Part shown: piece by piece, positions 10,501 to 21,723 of the stretch
How the letters are laid out: the number at the start of each line of letters is the position of its first letter
How positions within the stretch are numbered: the first letter of the stretch is position 1
From: Plicaturopsis crispa FD-325 SS-3
Taxonomy: Eukaryota; Basidiomycota; Agaricomycetes; Amylocorticiales; Amylocorticiaceae
Length of the DNA: 64,000 nt
Direction: 5' to 3'
NCBI GenBank assembly: GCA_000827205.1
Contig: KN832557.1
Coordinates: 1,645,771 to 1,709,770, forward strand
Position numbers and translations under genes: made by a program
Notes under the pieces: model-generated
The model's database searches: none
Seen by the model: only the letters and a program-made list of their open reading frames with translations
What the model was told of the DNA's origin: nothing

Positions 10501-13500
10501 CCCTTCGTACGAGAATTTGGGCGTCACTACGTGCCCAGACCCTATACCGCACCGTCTCCGGCATGATGAACTATTCGAAGGCGATCAAACTCCTCTACCG
10601 TGTCGAGAACCCCGAAGTGGTCCAGCTTTTCGGTGGCAACACCGACAAGCTCGAACGTGAACTCGAGCGCATGGCCCGTCGCAAGTTCAAGTTTGTTGTT
10701 GCTATGCAGCGCTACTCGAAATTCAACAAGGAGGAGCACGAGAATGCGGAGTTCTTGCTGCGCGCCTACCCCGACCTGCAGATCGCGTATCTCGAGGAGG
10801 AGCCCGCCAGGAAGGAGGGTGGTGACCCGCGCCTGTTCTCGGCACTTATCGACGGTCACTCTGAGTTCAACCCGGATACAGGCCGTCGTCGTCCCAAATT
10901 CCGTATCGAGCTGCCTGGTAACCCCATTCTCGGAGACGGCAAGTCAGACAACCAGAACCACGCTATCATCTTCTACCGCGGCGAGTACTTGCAGCTCATC
11001 GATGCCAATCAGGACAACTATCTCGAGGAGTGTTTGAAGATCCGCAACGTTCTCGGTGAATTCGAGGAGTACTCCGTCTCCAGCCAGAGCCCGTACGCCC
11101 AATTCGGCCACAAGGAATTCAAGAAAAACCCTGTCGCTATCGTCGGTGCCCGCGAGTACATCTTCTCGGAGAACATCGGTATTCTCGGTGACCTTGCCGC
11201 CGGCAAGGAGCAAACATTCGGTACCTTGTCTGCCCGTTCCCTGGCTTGGATTGGTGGAAAACTGCACTACGGCCATCCCGATTTCTTGAATGGTCTGTAC
11301 ATGAATACCCGCGGCGGAGTCTCCAAGGCCCAGAAGGGTCTGCATCTGAACGAGGATATCTACGCTGGTATGACGGCGTTCGGTCGTGGCGGTCGCATCA
11401 AGCATACGGAGTACTACCAGTGCGGAAAAGGTCGTGACCTTGGTTTCGGGACGATCCTCAACTTCCAAACCAAGATCGGTACCGGTATGGGCGAGCAAAT
11501 GCTCAGTCGTGAATATTACTATCTTGGCACACAGCTCCCCATCGACCGCTTCCTTACCTTCTACTACGGTCACCCTGGGTTCCACATCAACAACATGCTT
11601 GTTATCCTCTCGGTGCAGGTTTTCATTATAACGAGTGCGTCACCCTATTCGACTTGTCTATACTGAGAACTAATTGGACAAATTTAGTGGTTTTCTTGGG
11701 CTCGCTCAATGCGCAGATCACGATATGCAACTACAACTCAGCAGGACAACTCATCGGCGGACAGTCAGGGTGCTACAACTTGCATCCCGTCTTCGATTGG
11801 ATTCACCGTTGCATTATAAGTATCTTCTTGGTTTTCATGATATCGTTCTTGCCTCTATTCCTACAAGGTAAGTTTCGCGTCGTCACCTCTCCTTGCTTTG
11901 TTCTCATCCGCTTCCCAGAATTGGTCGAGCGCGGCACTGGCAGAGCTATCATTCGGCTTGGGAAGCAATTCTTGTCTCTGTCGCCTATCTTCGAAGTCTT
12001 TTCCACGCAGATCTACACTCACTCGATCTTGAGCAATCTGACCTTTGGAGGCGCACGATACATCGCCACTGGCCGTGGCTTTGCGACGTCTAGGATTTCA
12101 TTCAGCATCCTCTTCTCTCGTTTTGCCGGGCCCAGTATCTATCTTGGAATGCGCACGCTGATCATGCTGCTCTACGTCACGATGGCGCTCTGGACACCGT
12201 ACTTGATCTACTTCTGGATATCCATTCTCGCTCTTTGTATCGCGCCCTTCTTGTTCAACCCACATCAGTTCGCGTTCTCCGACTTCGTCGTGGACTACAG
12301 GCGAGTCCTCGTCTATTAGTCCCATGTCAATGAGAGGATGCTAACCTTGTAATCTAGGGAATTTTTGCGGTGGATGTCGAGAGGAAACTCTCGCTCCCAT
12401 AACAACTCTTGGATCGGCTACTGCCGTTTGTCCCGCACCATGATTACAGGCTACAAGAAGAAGAAGCTAGGCCATCCTTCCGAAAAGCTGTCGGGTGACG
12501 TTCCTCGCGCAGGATGGCGAGCAGTCATCGTCTCCGAGGTCATCTTCCCTATCGTCATGGCTGCTGTGTTCATTATTGCCTATATGTTCGTGAAGTCCTT
12601 CCCCGGTTCAAATGGCAAGCAGCCCCCGAGTCCGTTAATCCGAATCGCTGTCATATCCCTCGGGCCTATCGTTTGGAATGCTGCGGTCCTTCTGGTCCTC
12701 TTCATGGTCTCCCTTTTCCTTGGGCCCATGCTCGACCCGAGATTCCCTCTCTTCGGATCGGTAATGGCTTTCATTGCGCACGTCCTTGGTGTGCTTGGGA
12801 TGATCGGCTTCTTTGAGTTCTTGGTGCGTCTTACAGCTCGTACGTAGGACCTGTGTGCTGATTTACTCATCATACTCTATAGTGGTTCCTCGAGCTGTGG
12901 AACGCCTCGCATGCCGTTCTGGGACTCATCACCGTCATCGCTATTCAACGTGCGGTCCACAAAATCCTCATCGCTGTTTTCTTATCTCGCGAATTCAAAC
13001 ATGACGAGACCAACCGCGCATGGTGGACGGGTACGTGGTACGGACGGGGCCTTGGCGCTCACGTTATGTCGCAGCCTGCTCGCGAGTACGTTGTCAAGAT
13101 CATTGAGCTGTCCTTATGGAGTTCGGATCTTCTCCTTGGCCATCTCCTTCTCTTCATGCTCAGCCCTCCCGTCCTTGTTCCTTACATGGACCGGTTCCAT
13201 GCTACCATGCTTTGTGAGTCCGTCCGCGTAGTTCATGTGACCATCACTAACAGTTTATGTAGTCTGGCTGCGACCGTCGAAACAAATTCGAGCACCAGTC
13301 TACTCTCAAAAGCAAACCAGGCAACGTCGCTGGATTGTGAGCGTTATGTCTTCCTTATCGTTGAATTCCACTGATTAACTTTGCGAAGATCGTTAAATAC
13401 GGTATCATCTACGTTCTCGTGATATCCATATTTGCAGCTCTCATTATTCTACGTGAGTGGCATATAGTCTACATCTTCGCAAACGTACTAACCTACATCG

Positions 13501-13562
13501 TATCAGCTGCACTCTTCCGGACGGCATTACACATCAACTGTTCAATTTGTCAAAGCATATGA
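7523..13562 (+). CDS. FKS1: 1,3-beta-glucan synthase catalytic subunit
   Basis: Plasma-membrane enzyme that makes the main wall polymer, linear 1,3-beta-glucan, from UDP-glucose; activated by Rho1 in known fungi. Thirteen exons: 7523-7736, 7788-8065, 8119-8748, 8803-9795, 9848-10195, 10254-11634, 11688-11867, 11919-12300, 12358-12823, 12883-13213, 13263-13336, 13389-13452, 13507-13562. Lengths sum to 1,798 aa, the usual size. The Fks1 N-terminal domain is seen as [22 protein letters not shown], followed by a helix block, the large cytosolic glucan-synthase domain (exon 6) and a C-terminal helix bundle. Echinocandin hot spots are visible: FLTLSFKDP at 9469-9495 and DWIHRCII at 11795-11818. Exon 8 is joined to exon 9 by a GC-AG intron. 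Confidence 0.97.
12301..12357 (+). other. GC-AG intron in the glucan synthase gene
   Basis: The donor reads TACAG|GCGAGT and the acceptor AATCTAG|GGAATT, with a CTAAC branch point at 12341-12345. Only this junction gives the conserved [14 protein letters not shown]; the nearest GT donor puts the next exon out of frame. Confidence 0.88.
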
Positions 13563-14639
13563 TGGACATTGCCCTCGCCACTCCCTAGACTCCCGTGTAA
13601 TCTTTCACTCTTCTTGTTCGAGTTACTCCTCATGGACCATTCCGCCGTTTGTGATTGACTCTATGATCGATACGTACCCCACGGACAATTATACTGTACG
13701 CTCACGAATGCATAACCATATTCTTTCACTCTCACTTGATTTGTCCGTCAAGGTTTATTTTAGCCGATGTTCGGATTCATCGTGATAATACACAGATATC
13801 GACCATGTTACTGGAAAGCAGGTTGACAACGGATACAGACATTCGAAGCGGTACGGTTTATTCTTGGGGGCCAGAGCTTGTGTACCACATGTCCTTGAGC
13901 ACTTCGAAGGTGAGTGTTTTGTTTTGTCCCATGACGATTTTCAAAATGCTCACCGGGTGCTATAAAAATCAGACCATGCAGCACACAGAGCAGGCGACAT
14001 GCCCAGATATCGATAATCCATGTCTCACTACTGTCGAGTCCGATGTCGAAGTCATTAGCCATAGTCACCTGGTAAAGAAAATCATACCTTTGAGCATTTG
14101 CCGTGATGGTCGTTGGTTGTTTCTCACAGGTTGCGTATGCTTTTCGCGCCGTGATTGAGCGCACTTGGCGGCCGTCACAATGGTGAGTCGTATACAACGT
14201 AACATATCGTATCATATGGCTAAATGACTGTCCGTGTTCGTACAATCTGCACATCTCGTGTTGCTAGCGAGGAAAAATAGCGCAGCAGATCAGCACGCAA
14301 AGCGATAATGTCAACACTACGGGAATATATTCGGACGGACGACGCTTCTTCTCGTCATTTTTGACAATAATCGGCTCCGTCTGTGGCCAGAATACTCTGT
14401 GCGCCCTGCGGTCCCTCAGGAACAAGCAGGAACGAGACCAATGCCAACGCATGCTCGAGATTTCTTGGTACACAACGGGTTGTAAACTGCTGTAGAGGAA
14501 TTCACAATTCGCTCAACGGCGGTCTTTTGCGGTCGAAGACCACGGAAGTCGTGGGTACCTCGAGGATCCGGCGCGGTATATAAGACCCAAGGTGCGACCG
14601 TACATTCTCCACCCACTGTCCTACAGATCCCCAGAAAAG
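13563..14639. other. Intergenic interval with unresolved spliced reading frames
   Basis: About 1.1 kb between FKS and the thaumatin gene. On the plus strand, two good introns (13911-13974 and about 14072-14129) join open segments ending in VAYAFRAVIERTWRPSQ. On the minus strand, a segment ending at about 13862 reads EVLKDMWYTSSGPQ before a stop, and another at 14264-14473 ends in a single hydrophobic helix (IPVVLTLSLCVLICCAIF). I recognise none of these. At most one strand is likely to be coding. Confidence 0.25.
14577..14583 (+). promoter_or_regulatory. TATA box of the thaumatin-like gene
   Basis: TATATAA in a GC-rich setting, 57 bp before the start codon at 14640. Strong TATA boxes are typical of fungal genes for secreted, strongly regulated proteins. 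Confidence 0.6.
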
Positions 14640-16019
14640 ATGAAGCTCACTCTTTCCATCGCCCTTGCCTCCCTTGCAGCTATCGCTCAAGCGGACCGCA
14701 CGTTCACCGTGTACAATGGGTGCCCCTTCACTATCTGTAAGCCGTGCATGCTATCCTTGCCTATGTTTTACCCATCCTCATCCACCTTTCTCTATAAACA
14801 GGGCCCGCCGTAATGTTACCTCCTCTTTCACCTAAAGAAACGTTGATCTAACCGTGTGAATGGCTGTAGATGTTCACGGATTTGAACGCAGGCAGTGCAG
14901 TGCCAGCTTACACGACCGGGTATGCAACATTTTCAAATACTGGAATTGGAAGCAAGCACTCACAAGAACCGTGGTTTAAACTTTAGATGGGAGGCAGCGG
15001 CGTACACCTCAGTCTCTTTCTCCGTTCCTGACAACTGGACCGCCGGAAGGATTTGGGTATGACGCTATTCTGTTCTACTCACCAAGATTACAACGAAGTA
15101 ACCTAACATTGCATCCTCTTTCGAAAACAGGGAAGACGCGATTGCGACTTCAGCACCAACCCTGGGCCAAACTCTTGCCTCGACGGTGGATGCAACGGTG
15201 GTCTAGTTTGCGACACCCACACCGGTACCGGTGTCCCCCCTGCGACCGTCGCGTACGCATTTTTTGCTCATTTGTTATCGCATTCGTATGTCTAACCTCT
15301 CACACAGTGAATTCACGCTCTCTGGCGGTGGAACGACCGACAACTATGACGGTAAGAACCCACACGTACCCGTTCCTATCAAGAAGTTGTGCTGAGTACG
15401 GTAAATGCGCGCAGTGTCTCTTGTGGATGGCTACAACTTGCCGTGAGTAACACAGTGTGATATTTCCTTCTCACCCATATTGATGCATCTCCGTGTAGCA
15501 TGTCGGTGACCAACAACGTCGGTTGCCCCGTCGGAGACTGCCCTGTTGACCTCGGGCCCAACTGTAAGTCTCGTACCTTCCATTCTACGCCACTGGAGCC
15601 TAACAGGATTTGTTTGTGTAGGCCCTTCCGCCCTCCAGGGCCCATATGATAGCTCGGGTTTCCCGGTCGGCTGCCGCAGTGCTTGCCAAGCTGGCCTCTC
15701 CCCCGACCCAGGCATGTGGCCATCGTCATTGACTACCTCTTCACACGAACTGATCCGTAGTTCTATAGCCAACTCCCCCGATTGCTGCACTGGGGACCAC
15801 AACACCGCGGCTACATGCCCGCCCTCCGGCGTAGACTACTACTCTTACTTCAGTGCGTCTTCGCAAACATCTCCCTCGTCGCGTTGTTAGTAACCACATC
15901 CTACAGAGAACAGCTGCCCGAACTCGTACGTTTACGCGTACGACGAGTCAAGTGGCACCGCTCTCTGGACTTGCGACGCAAGCAAGGGTGCCGACTTCAC
16001 CGTCACCTTCTGCCCTTAA
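14640..16019 (+). CDS. Secreted thaumatin-like protein (GH152-type fold)
   Basis: Eleven exons: 14640-14736, 14802-14809, 14870-14919, 14987-15056, 15131-15252, 15308-15351, 15415-15442, 15499-15563, 15622-15711, 15769-15852, 15907-16019 (256 aa). Signal peptide MKLTLSIALASLAAIAQA, then the thaumatin core: TVYNGCPFTIWPA, GRIWGRRDCDF, CLDGGCNGGLVCDTHTG, VDGYNLPMSVT, CPVDLGPNCP, FPVGCRSACQAG, DCCTGDHNTAATCPPSG and the closing CDASKGADFTVTFCP. Cysteines sit where family disulfides are expected. Family members bind or cut beta-1,3-glucan, and basidiomycete ones are linked to wall remodelling. Exon 2 is only 8 nt and intron 9 is GC-AG. Confidence 0.95.
14802..14809 (+). other. 8-nt coding microexon in the thaumatin-like gene
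   Basis: GGCCCGCC lies between a TATAAACAG acceptor and a GTAATGTT donor. Joining ATC T|GG CCC GCC|ATG TTC gives Ile-Trp-Pro-Ala-Met-Phe-Thr-Asp, the conserved thaumatin strand. The flanking introns are 65 and 60 nt, normal for the window. Confidence 0.85.
15712..15768 (+). other. GC-AG intron in the thaumatin-like gene
   Basis: Donor CCCAG|GCATGT, acceptor TTCTATAG|CCAACTC. The junction reads SPDPANSPDCC as in relatives. No GT donor nearby keeps the frame. Confidence 0.82.
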
Positions 16020-16292
16020 GCAAGCTACGACAAGTGCAACGATTTGCGGAGGAAAAAGAATTGCTACGACAGCTTTTATTACTTATTTTGTTCGGGTCTG
16101 TGTGTGCATTATATATTGGGAAAGTTACGTGAATGAATACAAACTTATTGGTGTTACATTTTTCAGTCCGAGTTCAGGGCGGTGCCCCGCTGGCGGCTGG
16201 ATTCCAGGGAATGTCCTACTAGCAGCCCCATCCCGACTACTCATCACATCCCCTCTGCTTTATCCCGTCTCCCATGTCCGGAGCCTTTGGAT

Positions 16293-17612
16293 TTACTTGA
16301 CGCAGAACATTTCGAAGCCGACGCGTTGCTCCAGCCAGCGTGCGACATCCTCGCTGGGCAGGAACTGGCGGTCATTGGATCTCAAGACGAGACTATCGAG
16401 GGGGCATCCTGCTGCGATACGTGCAGCTACGATTTCAGAAGGATCGCATGTTGTCTTGTGATTATAGAGCTCGAGGCAAAGCGATCGTAGGCGTGGCCAA
16501 AGCGGCGTAACATTGCGGGCGACGCCTTTTACACAATGTAAGAGGAGCCCGCAGCATGTATCGTCATACCTGGCATAGAGATCGCAGACCTCCGCATGCG
16601 TGATGTTGGGGAACATGCGCATGAGCTCCGGGGTCGCTTCGGTGTCGCGAAGAAACAGTTCACGGAGCCGCGGGAAATGTGGAAGTGACGACTGTGATTC
16701 TGACGTGAGCCATGTCTCCAAATGGTGGATATGCACGCGGGAAGCAAATTGCAGATGCAAGGACTCGAGGGCGGGTGTGGCTATGGAAGAGAAGACTTTC
16801 ACGAGACTGTAGGGGCGCTCCCTAGCCGCTGTCTTGATAGACAGAGTGGTGAGTTTTGGTAGTGCAATTAGAGGTACACGCTCATATCCAAACCAGCTTT
16901 GCACCGTGTCGATGCTGAGGGACTCCAGCGACTGCATCCCCTCGAGCACATCCAAGACCCAAGCTGGGCCGTGCGCACCGAGTGTCAGCTCGGTCAAGGT
17001 ATTGGTTATACCAGGAATGGTGCAGTTCTGTAATATCCGACACGTGCACGCGAACGAGGATAGCAGCGGCGCACCACCCTTCAGAAGGTAAGAAGGGATG
17101 ACGGTTGTGGCCCCCGCAATCTCCAGGCGACGAAGATTTGGCGCGTGCAAGTCGACGAGGAGCTGTAACAAGCCCGAGATGCAGCAAAGATGATGGCCGT
17201 TGCGAAAGACATACGATGCCCAACGGTGGATATGGGGAACGATTCTTTGGAAGAATGTGTCCGAGTCAGAATCACAATGGATATGTAGTTTCTGCATGCG
17301 GGAGCGTTCAAGATGGGCGTCAAGTAGGGCCAAGGGGTAGCAGTCGAGTGGCTGTAGCACGCATGCGATGTACGTCCATAACATGGGAGTGTCTAGCACG
17401 ACATGACGCCAGTGCTGCGAGACGTGTGAGGCGACGAAATGCGAGGGTAGAGCGTCTTTCGTGTATGTGGGGTCCCCATAGGCGAAGATCTCTATCAACA
17501 TCTCGTTGGGCAGGCGCGCGATGGGCGGCTGCGAGAGGTCGACAGGATCCAACAAGTCTCCTGTCATCTCGTATCGAATGTTTCGACTATGCGAAATCGC
17601 GGTAAGATCCAT
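16293..17612 (-). CDS. F-box protein (single exon)
   Basis: Intron-less 439-aa frame. The F-box lies at residues ~28-75: PPIARLPNEMLIEIFAYGD, then SHVSQHWRHVVLDTPMLWTYI, the pattern of the Agaricomycete F-box families. The remainder contains leucine-rich stretches (LPKLTTLSIKTA, LPHFPRLRELFLRD) consistent with degenerate LRRs. Such proteins present substrates to SCF (Skp1-cullin) ubiquitin ligases; the target is unknown. It converges with the thaumatin gene (273 bp apart). Confidence 0.85.
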   Translation of the reverse strand: MDLTAISHSRNIRYEMTGDLLDPVDLSQPPIARLPNEMLIEIFAYGDPTYTKDALPSHFVASHVSQHWRHVVLDTPMLWTYIACVLQPLDCYPLALLDAHLERSRMQKLHIHCDSDSDTFFQRIVPHIHRWASYVFRNGHHLCCISGLLQLLVDLHAPNLRRLEIAGATTVIPSYLLKGGAPLLSSFACTCRILQNCTIPGITNTLTELTLGAHGPAWVLDVLEGMQSLESLSIDTVQSWFGYERVPLIALPKLTTLSIKTAARERPYSLVKVFSSIATPALESLHLQFASRVHIHHLETWLTSESQSSLPHFPRLRELFLRDTEATPELMRMFPNITHAEVCDLYARYDDTCCGLLLHCVKGVARNVTPLWPRLRSLCLELYNHKTTCDPSEIVAARIAAGCPLDSLVLRSNDRQFLPSEDVARWLEQRVGFEMFCVK

Positions 17613-18451
17613 TGCAGTAGTTTACCTGGAATCTTTATAAGTCAGCAAGCCGTCTACTCAACAGAGTTGCAAAGTGTTAGGCCTCACTGATAGGTCGTGT
17701 ACTTCACGATATGCCACCAGGATACAAACCACGGCCCTTTCACCCAACGAACAGTGACTGCCGCCCGTGGGTGTCGTTCACTGCCAATCGATGGATCACG
17801 CACTGATAGCTGGGAAGCCGCCTATTAAGGCATGCAAAGGGAAGCATCGTAAACGATTTATTTTGAGATGAAGTAGACAAGACGAGTAGTAGAGTTACTA
17901 TGAGTTATAAGGTGCACATCGAAATGCAGTCGCGCTACGATTCATCCGCGAAGTTCGAAAGCGCCTAGAGCAATGCAGAAACTTGTTAGTGCCGACGCTG
18001 AGACGCATTGAAAAAGGCATAAAGGAGGATGGTCAGAATTGCAGAAGTAGAAATGATCAGCAGATGGGCCTTTCAAGGTGCCCATAAGACTGTTGAGCTT
18101 GATATGTGATTTTGTATTCATCACTGAAGCGTGCAGATAAATGCTATGCATGGAGAGAAAACTCACAAGTAAACCTGATCGTGTACGTTCGCGTCGGTTC
18201 GCGCCAGGCGGCACGTCGTCGCCGTCGAGAACATCGAAGCAAAAGGCAAGAAAGAAGATTCCAGTTTATAGGATCCCGGACTTCCAACTCCGCCGGCATT
18301 TGCCGTATCATCACGGCTAACGCAGAGTCAGATTCGATGCGCACAGACCTGGTACGCACCTTGACAGACTGGTACTATAGTTTCATCCACTAAACATCGG
18401 ATTAGAGCCAAATATCTCGTGCTGGTTAGTAGGCTTTTCTCGGATATACCT
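17613..18451. promoter_or_regulatory. Divergent intergenic region
   Basis: 839 bp between the F-box gene (-) and UPF3 (+), presumably holding both promoters. A short minus frame at 17942-18214 has no family resemblance. I see no RNA gene. Confidence 0.35.
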
Positions 18452-20162
18452 ATGGCTACCGCTTCGCCCAAAGTGACGCCTCAGAAACCGCGTCCAAACA
18501 AACGCTCGTCCACGACACCAGGAAACACGGAGCGCTTGAAGGTCGTTGTGCGACGCCTCCCGCCAAACCTCCCCGAGGACGTGTTCTGGCAAAGCGTGCA
18601 GGAATGGGTAACCGACGAAACGGTCTCGTGGAAATCGTTCTATGCGGGGAAGTTTCGCAAGCGGTATGTGGTCACGGAGACCGCAATCTATTTGGATCGT
18701 TCAAATTGCATGGGGATTCAATCGCTACCAGGTTAAACGCGGAGAATATCCCCTCGCGAGCGTATATCGCGTTCAAGGACGACGCGCAACTCGCTCTGTT
18801 CAGTCGTGAATACGACGGGCATCTTTTTCGTGATAAAGCAGGTCAGAGCCACTGCCAATCGCTGTACTGCGCACCTATAGTCGCGTTGAAACTGATAAAA
18901 TCACGGTATAAATCACAGGTGTCGAATCTCAAGCCGTCGTTGAATTTGCACCGTACCAGAAAATTCCAACGGAGAAGAGCGTGAAGCCGGACAAACGAAG
19001 TGGCACAATAGAGCAAGGTGTGTAGAACTTTCCCGTGAGCGGTGTACATTAACACGCGTCCATACCGAATGCCCGATGACATGTGCTAATGGTAACACTC
19101 TGTTGCTCAGATGAAGACTATATGTCATTTGTGGCCTCTCTCACCGCCTCGAAAGACGCCAATGAACCTGTATCCATCGAAACCCTACGTGTGTTCTTTA
19201 TATTAGTGCATCTGACATCACCGACTGGACTCATAATCATCACTTATATAGTAGCTGCAACGCAACCAATAGACCAACCCAAGACTACGCCCCTGCTCGA
19301 GGCGCTGAAGGCCCAGAAAGCAAAGGAAGCGATCCAGAGGAACCATGCCCACTACAACAGAGATTCTGGAGGGCCGAAGTCTATCGCTTCGAAAGCCGGA
19401 CCGGGTGGCGGGAAGGCTGCACCTGGTGCGCCCAAATCCGCAGCCTCCAAAGCTTCTGCCCCAGGATCCTCGAGCAAACCTGACGGAGGCAGCAAGAAGG
19501 AGAAGAAGAAGGGCGCCGCACCTGCGAACGCCCCGCCGAAGCCGCAACAACCACAGCCGGCGCAGGCGCAGGCGGACACCGGTGGGGCCCCCAGCCGGAG
19601 GGCAGCCAAGAAGGCGGCGAAGGCGGCTCAAGCACAGAGTGTGGCAGGTGCGTCAACGGCGACCCCCAAAGCAAGCGCGCCCGCCACGCCGATCACGATC
19701 GCGAAACCCCCTCTTCCCAATACCGGGCCGCCACCAAACGCCCCCAGGCAGCCCCGCGCGGCGCGTCAGCAACCCGCACAAACCCCAGGCACACCCAGCA
19801 CAGCGTCGGCTGCTCTGCCGCCCGCTTCAGCGCCTCCACCCCGCCGCGGCCGTCCTGTCGTCGGGCTTGCATCTCGGCAATTCGAGGCTGCACTGAGTGG
19901 CGCTGGGGCTGCCCGGAAGAAGCCTGAAGGCGCACCCAACACCACCAACCCGAGCGCTGCACCCTCTGCGCCTTCGCACCCGCATTCCCCCGTCATTGCA
20001 GTGCCTCAAGCACCTAGAATTCTCGCTCGCCCAACGGATAGCCAGGCACCCTCCGAGGGTGCCCCTCCTCCCCCAGCTGGCGAAGGGGCCAGAGGCGGGG
20101 CCCGGAGAGGTAGGGGACGGGGCCGGGGTGCTCCAAGAGGTGGACAGCCAGGCGGCGGATAG
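18452..20162 (+). CDS. UPF3: Nonsense-mediated decay factor UPF3
   Basis: Exons 18452-18663, 18732-18841, 18919-19017, 19111-19188 and 19252-20162 (469 aa). The Smg-4/UPF3 RNP-type domain is clear: ERLKVVVRRLPPNLPEDVFW, then VSWKSFYAGKFRKR, IPSRAYIAFKDDAQLALFSREYDGH and VEFAPYQKIP. The C-terminal half is long, rich in Ala, Pro and Lys, and closes with an RGG-like tail (GARRGRGRGRGAPRGG) expected to touch RNA. UPF3 links the exon junction complex to UPF2/UPF1 in mRNA surveillance. The fourth intron is a multiple of three without a stop, so retention would only insert ~21 residues. Confidence 0.92.
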
Positions 20163-20725
20163 CGTAATGCTGGCTGTTGAATTTGGTCCGGCGGACGGCT
20201 CTGTGGGCTTCAATGCCACGGGACGCACTCTCTGTGCCTCCCGTCCTCGTTCGCGTCGAGCCCTGTGTTGCACACTAAGCTTGAGTCGATACTCTGCGGC
20301 ATCTCGACTCCTGCTTTGCGCGATCTACTGTGAACGGCCTGTATGCGACCCCAGTATATTGGCAGGCAGGGTGTGCCGTGCTCGCCTGCGACTACTTAGA
20401 CGGCCTATGTATCCTCCAGATACTCCTGTGAGTCCTGTCTTCCGACCAAGACTGTACCTTTACTTTTGAGCAAGAGACAGAATGTTTCATCTCAGTTCTA
20501 TGGAGAATACAATATGCAGGGTATCGAAATATCTACTGTACAATATATTCAAAGGCGTTCACCACCCCAGGTGGGTTGTATGGAAATCGCAACCCGGTCT
20601 GGCTGGACGATGGTGCAGTCGCAGGACAAGATGATGATGGATGGGGTTTATGTGGGTTTACGGATAAAAATCTACCGGGGCTGTTGAAGGGGGAAATACA
20701 ACATACTAGTACACGAGGAAACGAA
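20163..20725. other. Convergent intergenic region
   Basis: 563 bp between the 3' ends of UPF3 (+) and the bHLH gene (-). Nothing beyond probable 3' untranslated sequence is visible. Confidence 0.4.
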
Positions 20726-21723
20726 TCACTTGGTCAAACCGAGAAGCGAGCCCGGTGTCTCTGCACGGTATTGCACATCCTGCGGAGGATGACGTGCCGA
20801 AGGCGGCGCATGCCTGGCGCGCATCTGGAGAAGTAGAGACGCGGCGTTCTGGTCTTCGCTGGTCCAGGCAGAACGCGGTGTTGACGGAGAGATCGGGGAA
20901 GTCGCAGGAGGCGGCGGCGGGAGAGGGATATTGGGAAGGGGAAGGAGTAGTGTGGGAGGCGTCTGGAGTGTTATGGAGGGGTGCATAGTAGCAGACATCG
21001 GAGGGGATGGAAGCTGCACCCATGTCTGTGTCTTTGGGGACGTGATCTAGACAAAAGCATCAGTATCAGGCCAAAACGAGCCATGAAAGTAAAGACCTTC
21101 GGTGAAGTTGGCGGACTCTTGACATCTACACTGTCCGTCTGCATGGCATGATCCTCGAGCTTTCTCTTTGACTTGGGTCTCGCAGGTGAAGCGCCGACTG
21201 CAGACACGTCCAACTCCTTCTCAAGCATGTTCACCCTCGCTCTCAAATCCTCCAGATAACCAACCGTCCGTACTAGGATCTCTAGCTTGAACTCCTTCTC
21301 ATCTCCTTTTATCTCTCCGTTGACCGTCTCATCCCCCTTCTGGGACAGCGGCGAGGGCGGGACGAGCACCCGCAGCGTGGCGAGCGCATCGTTGATCTTC
21401 GTCCGCCGCGCCTTCTCGATCATCGAATGGTTGATCTTGCGCTGCGCCTCCCGCGCGGCGCGCGACATCGTGCTCTTCTTCTTCTGCTTGTGTGCCGGCT
21501 GCTGATCAGCCTCGACGGGGCCGTGGCGGGCTTCGCGGTGCGGACGCGCGGGTGCTGCGGGGTCTGTGATCTCTGATAGCGACATCGGGCGCGGCCGCTT
21601 CGCACGGCGGGGCGGGTTGCAGCTGCCCGCATAATAACCGTCATCGATGCTGAGCGGAGGAGCTTCTTCATCTCCCGACCTGGGCATTGGGGCGAGTGGA
21701 CGCAGGGAACGACTGGCGTCCAT
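20726..21723 (-). CDS. bHLH transcription factor
   Basis: Two exons, 21723-21097 and 21046-20726 (315 aa). The bHLH spans about residues 91-165: basic part REAQRKINHSMIEKARRTKI, helix 1 NDALATLRVLVP, a loop, then helix 2 FKLEILVRTVGYLEDLRARV. His99, Glu103 and Arg107 occupy the 5-9-13 positions that read the CANNTG E-box, CACGTG being favoured by this His-Glu-Arg set. The N-terminus has a basic patch (PPRRAKRPRP) that could be a nuclear signal; the tail is Pro/Ser-rich. This type recurs in Agaricomycetes; targets are not known to me. Confidence 0.88.
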
